From Leucogyrophana mollusca (Eukaryota; Basidiomycota; Agaricomycetes; Boletales): a stretch of 60,283 bases of DNA. Below are positions 37,501 through 47,200 of the stretch, in pieces. Made by a program: the position numbers and the translations under genes. The notes beneath the pieces were generated by a model, which was given only the letters and a program-made list of their open reading frames with translations, ran no database searches and was not told where the DNA came from. The DNA lies in NCBI GenBank assembly GCA_021014945.1, contig MU266498.1:1-60283 (forward strand). Reading direction: 5' to 3'. How positions within the stretch are numbered: the stretch's first letter is position 1; every line of letters starts with the position of its first letter.

Positions 37501-38796
37501 TCACGTGGCAATGTGAGAGAAACAGACTCCAATATGGTACGGGTCGAATTGCGAACCGTTAGACCATCTCCTTCTCACCCTTCAGAGGAGGCGCGGCTGC
37601 GGGTGTGTTCTTCGCGTTATTTGCATTTTTCCCATTGCTCACAGAAACCAATTCAGGCAAAAATTCTTCCTCTGAGGCTTTACGTGGACCAGGATGCACT
37701 GGATTTCCTGAAGAAGTTCTTTAGCTTCAAGGACCCCGAGAGTCCTGCCTCTGCTCCGGCGGATACGTCCAGCGAGGAGATATATTTCCGTGCGTGCCTT
37801 TATGTCACCCATGCATACTGTCGACTTACGATCACTGTACAACAGAACATGCAGAGGTATTCCCTGTCGATATCAAACTCGATTACAAGCCGCGACGAGT
37901 AGATTACCGAGCCCTGCGCGAGGGGAAAACCATCGAACTCATGAATTTCTTCCACTTCGATGGCTCCGAGATGACTTTGCGCCATCTTACTCTACACGGG
38001 GTTTGTGCAAATAGCCATTTCAGCCAAAAGCTTTCCCTGAAACTCTTCTCAGATTACAGGGTGGCCACGCTTCTTTGACAGGCTGAATGACCTCTGGACC
38101 CCAGACGTCAAGGCTACCCAACTCGTGGACGTCATCTCAGGCGTATCTCCGATACGCTCTGTTGTCAATGTCGGCTCTGGTGTCGCGGACCTTGTTCTCC
38201 TACCTATCGCTCAGTACAAGAAAGATGGTCGCATCGTCCGTGGTGTGCAGAAGGGTACCAAATCTTTTGTACAATCGACCGCTATGGAGGCCATCAAGCT
38301 GGGAGCCCGCTTGGCCACTGGCACTCAAGTCATCCTTGAGCAAGCAGAGGGCGTGCTCGGTGGTCAATTCAAAGACTCGGTGACTGCTGAGACTCTCCAG
38401 ATCCCTTATGAAGACGATTTGACTGAGAACGACGACGACGATCTGATCAGTAGATACGCTGAGCAGCCAACGGGCGTGACAGAAGGTGTCCAATCAGCGT
38501 ATAGAAGCCTCCAGAAGAATTTCAACTCGGCAGCACAAACCATCTTGGCTGTACCCATGGAAGTCTACGAGAGATCTGGGAACGAGGTGAGTTCGCCAAG
38601 CTGTCGTTGCACCCATTTAAATTTGACAACCCATGTGCAGGGCGCCGTTCGCGCTGTTATACGCGCCGTTCCCATAGCCGTTTTGAAGCCTATGATTGGT
38701 GCATCTGAAGCGGTCAGCAAGACGCTGATGGGACTCCACAATACTCTAGATCCAAATGTGCGACACGAGAATGAGGCCAAGTACAAGCAGCGTTGA
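31595..38796 (+). CDS. ATG2: Autophagy-related protein 2 (ATG2) lipid-transfer protein
   Basis: Rod-shaped bridge-like lipid-transfer protein that tethers the ER to the growing phagophore with Atg9 and Atg18. The start at 31595 reads MSSWYSSWFSGLPSFDFALP then GIQRRFFSFILKRSLGHLLK, the chorein-type N-terminus. The first intron (GTGCGT...TTTCAG) joins DLELDDQ to AVNALLSGLPVTLHDGS. A long exon to about 34433 carries low-complexity Ser/Pro segments and a stretch SYSPPPPPPPSP. Central exons read YGDTTLRIRVHSCDITLFLY and DGYDWARTRKIIEQEVKDMR. The C-terminal region includes GVSPIRSVVNVGSGVADLVL and LPIAQYKKDGRIVRGVQKGT, the conserved ATG2 C-terminal domain, and ends ENEAKYKQR at 38796. At over 2000 aa after splicing, it has the usual family length. 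About a dozen introns. Confidence 0.93.
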
Positions 38797-39036
38797 CTCC
38801 ATTCATCCACTGTAAAATATTCAGCCCATCCGCCAACTCATCTGTACTCCACACAAGACCTCCACATGCATTTCTGTACAAGCTATAATCTTGGAATATT
38901 GGATATCCTTCACATTACACTCCCTCAGCCGTAGCTCACCTGTGATTCCTTGGTTGTACAAACGGCGAGGTGCCCAACGGTGTATTAGTATAAGTGTGTG
39001 ATACAGCCATTGATGGAACAGCAAACGGAACGCAGC

Positions 39037-39833
39037 TCAGTCTATATCCATACCCATTGACCGCCCCTCTCCTTGGATTAGAGCGCTTCTGCCTTTCGCT
39101 GAAACCTTGATTTTCTCCAAGATCTTCTCTGGCTCTGCAGACTCCACTGCTATAGGCTCGACCAGTTTGATCGCTGCGGTCTTGGCAGCTAGCTTTTTGA
39201 TACGATGAGCACGATGTTTTTCCCGAGCGGCTGCCATTCTGATCCGATGGGAACAGGTGAGACAATAGATGAAATCCCATATATTCGACTTGCCTCTGTT
39301 TCCAGAATGCATGTTCTCGCCTCTGCTTTATTTCGCCGATACGCTTTATGGCCTTCACCGTCGTCTGTACTAACTCGCGGTCATAACGAATGGGTACGTT
39401 TCTGCGCTTCTCGAAGTCAATGGTCGAATCCTACAAAGGGTAGCGGTCAGCCATTGCAAGGGCACAGTTGGTGAGGGTGCGGTACAATTGTCATCTCCTT
39501 CCCAGCCGCCTTCCTGAACGCCTTCGTCCATCTTACTTTCCGCGGATTTCGCTTCATTCTAGTAGCTTTGTCAGCAGCTGCTCGGTCTAACTGGATAATT
39601 CAACGTGCTTGAAGTTTTTGTGGCATCTGCAAACACTTGTGAGGGATTATTTCATTCAGATATGATAGTACACCCACTTTGAAGTACAAAATCGAAACAC
39701 CTTGGCATCGTTGCGCACGAACGCGCTCCCTGACGGGGATTGAGATCCATCAGTACATTAAAGGGAGTCGGATATACGCACCATGCCCAGGATATACGTT
39801 TGTCGAGCAAAAGTAGCACTTTTCGATACGCAT
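39037..39833 (-). CDS. RLP24: 60S ribosome biogenesis factor RLP24
   Basis: Placeholder for ribosomal protein L24 on pre-60S particles, released by the AAA ATPase Drg1 in the cytoplasm. Exon 1, from the ATG at 39833, gives [18 protein letters not shown] with the first zinc Cys pair. Exon 2 gives [17 protein letters not shown], and exon 3 is a tiny CHKNFK, completing the C..C/C...C zinc site. Exon 4 gives [20 protein letters not shown] then EMTI. Exon 5 gives [20 protein letters not shown] to EHAFWKQR, and exon 6 (39312 downwards) [19 protein letters not shown] to GRSMGMDID. To keep the conserved NFKMKRNP, the intron after exon 3 must use a GC donor (AA|GCACGT, near 39612). Near-invariant family sequence makes the call very firm. 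Confidence 0.93.
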
Positions 39834-40650
39834 TGCCGCTACAGCAACCTCTGCTTTACCTGCCCACCGTTACTGAGACTCGAGGATGTCAGGAGAAAAT
39901 GCAGCGTGGGATAACACCAAGCACTGACAAATAACAAGTCTGTCGTGTGCCGCTACTACTTACTGCTTGTAGTGCCAACCATTGCTCAGTTCCAAGTACG
40001 ATTAGTTCACCTTAGTAGCTCAGTCTCATCACTATTATCTTGATCAACACACAGCAATGGAGCTCACCACTGGCGCACTACTTGAGGCAGCGACAGCCAT
40101 GAATGTTATGACCGTTTTCAGATTTCCACGGTCGCTGTGACTATTGGCTCATTCCTCGGGTCCTACGTGAACGTCGAGTGCTCTCACAGCTCTCCTGTCA
40201 CAGTTCGGTTACTCGGCACAACATCGTTGGACCACTCGCAAGCTGAGCTATCGGACAGAAGGTCACTTCAATCCCGCTGTACTAAATCTATCGGTATTCG
40301 CCCCACGATTCACGTTCGAATGCGACCGATCTCAACGGATGGAAATCCGGATGCGACAAATACTGATACGATCACTGTCGAGTCTCACTCCAAATCACTT
40401 TTCAGACACTATCGGCTGTACACTAGATTCATGAAGTCGACTATATGCACCTCTTCCCATTTCCCTACCGGCCAGCGTGGGTCTTGAGTCCGACTCTGGT
40501 AAACCCCTACACCCTCCAAGGTTTGTCTGGTCACTCTGCAAAGAGAGTTGAGTGCTTAACGCTTTCCTGCGTGTATCGTACATAAATTTACATCGGGTAT
40601 AATATACATGCAGAGGTACCAAGATGTCCCTAGATGATTGTAACCTCTAC
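39834..40650. other. Spacer between RLP24 and the siderophore locus
   Basis: The plus-strand frame 40137-40487 is open for 116 codons, but it lacks family features and I could not attach a convincing first exon. It is not called. The 3' end of the ornithine monooxygenase gene begins at 40651. Confidence 0.4.
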
Positions 40651-42609
40651 TCACGCACCGACTTCAGGCTGGTACAAGTCGGCTACGACCTCTCCTGCCC
40701 TAACGCCCAGCACGCTCAATAGCGTGTCACTCAATCCATGGGTTTCCTCCTCGCAGCCCTGGACATAGATACGAGGCCTGAAGTCAGACCCACTCAGGGG
40801 CCCTTCCTTCGACACCGGCACAAGTCGATAGTTTCGCGAAATATAAAGCTTACTCGACAATGTGGACTTTTCGTGCATCAGGAGGGATGAGGATGTGCCG
40901 GGGGAAGTGGGTGGTGTGCTGGGGACGCTGACCGTGGACGGCGTGCTTGCACCATCGGTGGCAGTGCTGGTGGCATCGAAAGTCAACTCCGGGAGTTCAA
41001 GGTCGTCGTCGATCTTTTCTGCCTCAGCTGCCAGCTGAACTCCCGTTGGAATAGCAGATTCGACACCAAAGTGCTTCCCGACATTGGATGCAGTGAGCAG
41101 ACGTAACCAGCTCTGCCTCTCGTAGCCCGTGGCGCAGATAATGGCATCGTACGTCTGCCCTGAAACCTGGCGGGTGAGGTTGTTTTGGTAGGTGACCGAA
41201 ATGACCTCTCCTGTAGAGTGCGGCACTTCCGATGGGGATCCAGCCACCGCTTGGATCTGAGCGGAGACAACGTTGGTATTGGGTCGAAGGGTAATGCAAG
41301 GTTCGGACAAGTCGCGTGTGCAGTTCTTTCGTCGAGCAATATCATCCTCGAGCTTTTGGTCGTACAATAGCTCATACAGCTGCGAGCCAGCAAGTCAAAT
41401 CCAGCTATCCTCAGAAGGAAGGAGTTGACCTACCATCTCCAGGGTTCGCGGGCTCACGACGCCATAATTCGTGCCTTTGTATTCTGCGCGCACTGCTCGT
41501 CTTGCAGACGCATCAGGAAGACCAAACATGACACCGGTAGCTGCAAGTTTGGGGATCAGTGCTGTGTATGTTATTGGTGGGATTTGGCACGGGAACTTAC
41601 ATGCAGGATTGAATACTTCATTCGCGAAGGGTGAGTCGTCACTTGGTTTCAGCGAACCCTGTCTAATGATCATGTCCAATTCATGTCTGCTTGTGGTGGG
41701 AATCGCGCTCAATCGGGAATGAAGATCGAGCAGAACCTCGGCAGCGGATTGCCCAGAACCAAGAACTGCGATGCGTAGTGGCTCACGCGCTGCTTTAGAG
41801 GCCTGGAGCATTTTCATGAGGGGTGCTATGGACCAGAGGTATGTCGAGCTGTGGAGGATGCGAGGGCTCTCCTTGAGCGCTTCCATCGAATCTGGCATGC
41901 GAGGCGAGCCGCCTGGTGAGATGATGAGATTTTCTACGAAAAAATGCCCATGTTATGAGAATGGCAAACACAGGGAAGAAGTGACTGATACACACTTGCT
42001 CGACGGACGATGTGGTGGCCTGTGGTCAGGCTCCTGCTGTGGACCTCCACGATTCCTTCTTCTGCGTCAGAGAGGGCAACAACCTCTTCGCTATACGCGA
42101 CGCCGACGCCCTTATCCTGCACATAGCGGGCAGCCCACGAAAGGTAATCCGAGTACTCTTTACGGGATGGGATGGTGCTACCGCGATTAATGAAATCGAT
42201 GAGGCGATTCTGGGAGTGCAGGTAGGAGACAAATGTGATAGGAGATTGCGGCGATCTCAGAGTCGCGAGGTCCTTCAGGAAGCTGACCACACCATGTTGT
42301 TTAGGACGTTGGCGCCGCGACCAGCGGAGGGTGACACTTACCTGATCTGCATGCTGGCGCCTGGAATTAGCATTCCAGGGTGCCATCTAAACTCATCGTG
42401 CTTCTCTATGAAGAGCACCTTGTCGAGAGGTATGTGCTGGGCCTGATGGGTGTGTAGGTAAGTGCCTGCAGGATGATGGTTGAGACGCCACGTACGCTGC
42501 TAGTGTTTTCTACCATCGCGCCGGCAATAGCCAGGTTCGAAGGGCCGAATCCAAGGCCGATTACGTCGAACACTTGGTCGCGATCGGGTGTTTGGGTGAT
42601 AGATACCAT
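40651..42609 (-). CDS. L-ornithine N5-monooxygenase (siderophore biosynthesis)
   Basis: FAD- and NADPH-dependent hydroxylase that makes N5-hydroxy-L-ornithine, the committed step to hydroxamate siderophores (SidA/Sid1 family). The start at 42609 gives [20 protein letters not shown] with the FAD motif [12 protein letters not shown]. After an intron come [20 protein letters not shown] then [14 protein letters not shown], and [20 protein letters not shown]. The NADPH-binding loop is [19 protein letters not shown] and the C-terminal family motif is [14 protein letters not shown] Ser/Thr/Pro-rich insertion ([20 protein letters not shown]) precedes [16 protein letters not shown] and the end [19 protein letters not shown] to QPEVGA. 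All expected motifs are intact. It is transcribed away from the peptide synthetase and shares its upstream region. Confidence 0.94.
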
Positions 42610-42938
42610 TGCGGGTGTCGAGGAGAGATGAGCGGATATTGCTAGAAGGTCAAGGGTCTATGATCCAGACTGGTACAATCTAAAATTTCAATAATGCCTA
42701 CATTGATCAGGACGAGCGGAACGTCACTCTGATATGGAGATTGCTGGGATCGATCGGATGAGCTAATCGCCACGGGCAAAGTTGAGGAAGAAGCTGAGGG
42801 TTGATCTGTACCTCTGTAGTGGTACCTCCAGACAAGCACGAGCACTCGATATTTAACGGTTTGGACGCCTCTCTGCTGTCACTTGCCTTGGATAGACCTT
42901 GTAGTGTTTTCGGCGAGGAGGTCGATGGTGCGTTGACC

Positions 42939-43096
42939 GAATCGGTTTCGGCGTCACCTTTGTTAGCCAATCACTTTTTTGCGAGTTGTCAGCGGCGTTC
43001 GGTTCTCTGTTCTGGGTTGGAACATGAACGGATGAATCCGTCGGCGTCCCTTCTGTTATCCAATCGCTTCGCCGCAAGTTGTCAGCAGTAGTCCGG
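42939..43096. repeat. Imperfect direct repeat carrying CCAAT boxes
   Basis: Two copies of about 63-65 bp start at 42939 and 43034, 95 bp apart. Shared pieces are GAATC, TCGGCGTC, CTT, TGTTA, CCAATC, a GC-rich stretch, then AGTTGTCAGC, and lastly a CGG (copy 1: CGTTCGG; copy 2: AGTCCGG). CCAAT lies at 42967 and 43060 with the same 3' neighbours at nearly equal distance. CCAAT boxes are bound by the CBC complex, which with HapX controls iron genes in fungi; whether these sites are used is not known. Confidence 0.65.
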
Positions 43097-43158
43097 TACT
43101 TTGGTTTGAAGACGAGCAAAAAGTGGTTGAAACGATAGAACTGTCATGATCGCCACTT

Positions 43159-43169
43159 TTATCTGATAA
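43159..43169. promoter_or_regulatory. Palindromic GATA site, candidate iron-regulator binding site
   Basis: The sequence TTATCTGATAA is two GATAA motifs in opposite orientation one base apart. It contains ATCTGATAA, which fits the extended ATCWGATAA consensus reported for fungal siderophore GATA repressors (SreA, SRE, Urbs1 type). It lies about 550 bp from the monooxygenase ATG and 1080 bp from the synthetase ATG. Confidence 0.65.
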
Positions 43170-44078
43170 GATTTGTTCCTGGTGACCTGGTCCCGAAGCC
43201 ATGTATTCGGTATTTCATTACACTAAGCTAGTTGTAGCGTAAAGGCGCCTAACGGCGGCCCGTTATAAACTGCTGAACTTGGAGAGTCGGAAGCCTTGAG
43301 CTTCGGTGGTAGGTGAGGTAAACCGGATCAGTCCCCTTCTCTTGGATTTGAGTGTCCGAAATAGAGGCGCGTCAGGCTTGTTTGCTCCAACTCATCGTCT
43401 CCCCTGTCGCGACTCTCAGACGCAACTTTGTTCTACCTCCAGAACGCCAGAACGCCGAGCCCTCGCTATCTCCTTTACTACGGTCCTCCATCATCGATCG
43501 AGGAGAACGCACGTTCGGTTGGACAGAGTGCCGGGGTCTGCCGAAGCAATTCGTGGTGTCAACGTGGTAAACGAATGAAGAGGTGACTGGGGGTCCGCGA
43601 ATACCCACAAGGAAGCCGTGGGCTCATGCATGCAAAGCATGGCGTGCTCGTCCGACGTACACAAGCAGTGCAGCCGGAAGCATCTGAGGGGGTTCGCTGA
43701 AGTTCATAACTAGTAAGCCGAACCAATCCTGGCTGGAGGATTAGTGGCAACTCACCCCAATTTTATCCCCTCAGGGCATCTTGAGGAACCCTCGGGATAA
43801 GCCGAGTGGCTGTACTGGTACCAGAATCTCGGAGCGGACGACTGCAGCGGGAGCGCCAACCGCACGACTGTCCAACGATTGTCAGAGATATTGGCATAGC
43901 AGAGACCGCAAAGAGGTCATATGCTAACATCACTTTAGCACCTCCGCCGCGGTGAAATGAGCCCCATGGGCTGCTAGGTAACGGCATTGGGTAAAGCGGC
44001 CGGGTTACAGAACGGTGGTACCATGCAATCGGAGTGACAGGCATTGGACAGGAAGAGAAGAAAGGACGTATTGGCGCG

Positions 44079-44086
44079 ATATAAGG
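44079..44086 (+). promoter_or_regulatory. TATA-like element of the peptide synthetase gene
   Basis: ATATAAGG lies about 163 bp upstream of the proposed ATG at 44249. Assigned by sequence and position only. Confidence 0.35.
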
Positions 44087-44248
44087 CAACTTTACGAGAC
44101 TTTCTACTCGTAGGATGGTCAGCTGGTTGACGTTGTGCGCCGCAAGTGGAGGCCGCTCAGACAGAGAAAGACGTTTGTATGATTTTTCATTTCAGAGACC
44201 GCGGAAGCAAATTGGGCCAATTATGGCGAGTTTGGCCCGATAGAGAAG

Positions 44249-47200
44249 ATGATTGCATCTTACCCAACGAGATCCCTTTACCAGGACATCGGTGACCTGG
44301 CTCGTCCGCTGTATCAGCAGAACCACGTCTGGATCAACTCTGATCCATGGCGCCAGGTGCCACTAATCCAAACAAGTATTTTGTCTGAGCCCATGCTGCA
44401 CTCAGTTCTCAACAAGGTACATAAGCCCCGATTCAAATCTCTTTGCGTCAACCTCACCAAATCTTCCGTCTTTGTACCAGCCAACCCACTTGTTCTCCGT
44501 GTCTTGCTTGCATATCAAATCGCCAGCGAGCCGCCTTCACCCTCAGAATGCACGTCGCAGACGACAGCCACGTCGAGCTGTGCAAGGCACTCTTGAATGG
44601 GTACATACACACAGAACTACCTGACCTATCCTACAGTCGTCTCCACGATAGTCCTGTCGTCCAAACATCTACCCGTCCCTTCGACAGCCAGTTTGGTCCC
44701 ATCCCAGATCACGATGATGCGGACCCATTGCTTCTCGTAGTATTGTCCAAAATCCTTGGACAGTATTGCAGTGTATCCGATATCCTCATCGGTGTCTCCG
44801 CAGCAGACGACATCGATTCGTTCCTCCCTATCAGGGTCAACTGGGACGACGATACCACGTGGAAGGACGCCATTTCCAAAGTGCGAACCGCCCTTGGGGG
44901 TGCTGTGCCATCGGTTCCCTTGTCCACCATTCGTCAGGCCTTGGACTTGAACGACAAGCAGACTCCCTTTGTGGCCTTCTTCCAGGTCAACGCGCACCAG
45001 GATAGGGTCGAGAACGCCAACATCGCACCTATTCTTTCGACCTCTCCCTCAGACCGGTCTCTTTCTCTTCATTCGGCTTCGGAACGTGTGCATGCTTCTG
45101 TGGCCACTGTACTTCTCGCCCAAATCGCTGCGCTGGCTTCCCATGCGACAGCCTACCCAACATCACAGCTTGCAGTCTCGGCGACGTTACCTGCCGACCT
45201 TTTGTCTATAACTGAGCGCCTCTCTACGCGTGATCGTGCGCGGTTCTATTCTCATATACCGCCGGTCCGCATTGCGACAGACTTTTTCCTCCCCCATGTC
45301 CGAGCTTTTCCAGATGCTCCAGCAGTACGCTGGTACCCTTCGCTCTCACAAGACGGGCCAATCGACGGCCTGGAATTTGAATCAGAGTTTCTCACTTACG
45401 CCGAGCTGCATCACGGCGCGAATAAGTTTGCCCGCTGGCTCTTAGCGCGGGGACTGAAGAAGGAAGATAGGGTAGCTCTGTGTATGGATAGGAATCTACA
45501 CTTTCACATTGCTATGATTGGTATCATGCGTGCGGGGGGATGCTATGTTCCGGTTCGTACCATCAACGTCATGTTTTGTTGCTCCTGATACTATCATGAG
45601 TATCGTAGATTGATCCAGAACTACCCACGGAGAGGAAGGCGTACATTGCGAGCGACTCCGGCGCTCGTTTTGTCCTTCTATCCACTCCAAGCCAGTCTCC
45701 TGATGTTTTTGGTGACATTTCTATCGACCTTACCGCAGACGATATCCAGAGACACATAGAGGATATGAGTGATGCAGATTTGGATATTGCCACGAGCGAA
45801 GGTCTTGCGTTCATGCTATACACTTCTGGTAAGGTGTATGGCTGTCTCGCCACAGATCCAGTATAACAGCCTGCGCACAGGTACCACTGGCAATCCCAAA
45901 GGTTGTCTTTTGACGCATGAAGGGCTTACTGAGGTCATCTGGTCCTTGAGTTCCTTTGCTGCGGATGTGCGACTGGACAACATCCGAGACGGAAGGTATC
46001 TAGGTGTCGCGTGTGAGTCTGTTTTGCATCTGCATTGATAGAAGACGACTGATGGCACTCCTACTCCCCAGCTATTGCATTTGATGTCCATATCCAGGAG
46101 TTCCTTGTCCCACTTGCGCTCGGCATGGTCTTCCTTTGCGCACCCCGTTCTCTGCTGCTCGAGAACTTGCCATTCTATCTGAAGCATCTGGAAATATCGC
46201 ATGTGGGCATCGTTCCGAGCCTGATCGACGCTACTATGGGTGCGATGGAGGAGGAAGAGATGGGAGACGGGATGAAATTGAGGTACATCGCCAGTGGTGG
46301 AGAGAAGATGAGCGACTCCGTGAGAGCAGCTCTGTTCTACCGGTGATGTCGGATAACTTACCTTCAGGCACCAGATCTTGGATAAATGGGCCAGTCATCC
46401 GAAAGTCAAGCTCGCAAACTATTATGGGTATGTTTCGTCCCCCGCTAGTACAAAACGGTCTCATTGAAATCATTTCGGCAGGCCCAGCGAGGTCACGATA
46501 GGTTGTGCTGGGCGCTTTATGGACCCCAGTACCCCGAAAGGAAATATCGGACCCGCCTTTGCCAACGTTGATGCCTACGTTGTCGATGCTCGTCTTAACA
46601 TCCTTCCACGCGGAGGCATCGGAGAACTGGTCGTTGCCGGACCGCTGGTAGGGCGAGGTTATAAGGGTCGCCCCGATCTCACTGCCAAAGCATTCCTCGA
46701 GTGGCCCCATCCTGGGTCATGGGCATATCGCACAGGTGACCTTGTGCGCATGATGCCCGACGGCACTCTCGAGATTACGGGACGTATCGACACCCAAATC
46801 AAGCTACGTGGTGTTCGTATCGAGGCAGAAGGTGTTTCTGCTGTGCTTCAGCGCTCCGCACGCGCCTCTTTCGAGCTTACCGCGGACGTCGGGACTGTAC
46901 TTGGCACGCACCAAGCCATTGGAGGAGGCAGCGCTCCGCAGCTTGTATCCTTCATTGCCTGGGACACCACCGTGCCCATCGTGACACGAAGGACCGCTAT
47001 TCCGCACGTTGTACCCCCGGTGGAAGGATTGCTGCGCGCTTTGCGGGATGCCTGTGAGCGGGAGCTCGCGAGCTACATGCGACCCTCTCATGTGATCCCA
47101 CTCAGCTGGCTGCCTCTGAACGCCAATGGGAAAGCTGACAGCAAAGTGCTGAGCCGCCTATTTGGAGAGCTAGCGTTCGACACCTTGATCGAGCTTACCC

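Larger units (their letters stand above)
42610..44248. promoter_or_regulatory. Shared upstream region of the two siderophore genes
   Basis: 1.64 kb between two divergent ATGs (42609 and 44249). It contains the GATA palindrome at 43159-43169, a duplicated CCAAT module at 42939-43096, another CCAAT near 43727 and a TATA-like ATATAAGG at 44079. Open frames here (42853-43119 on minus, 43306-43578 on plus, and others) have no domain and are taken as chance. Confidence 0.6.

Noticed and set aside
40137..40487. 116-codon plus-strand frame before the siderophore locus
   Set aside because: The frame is closed by a stop just upstream. No good first exon or domain was found.
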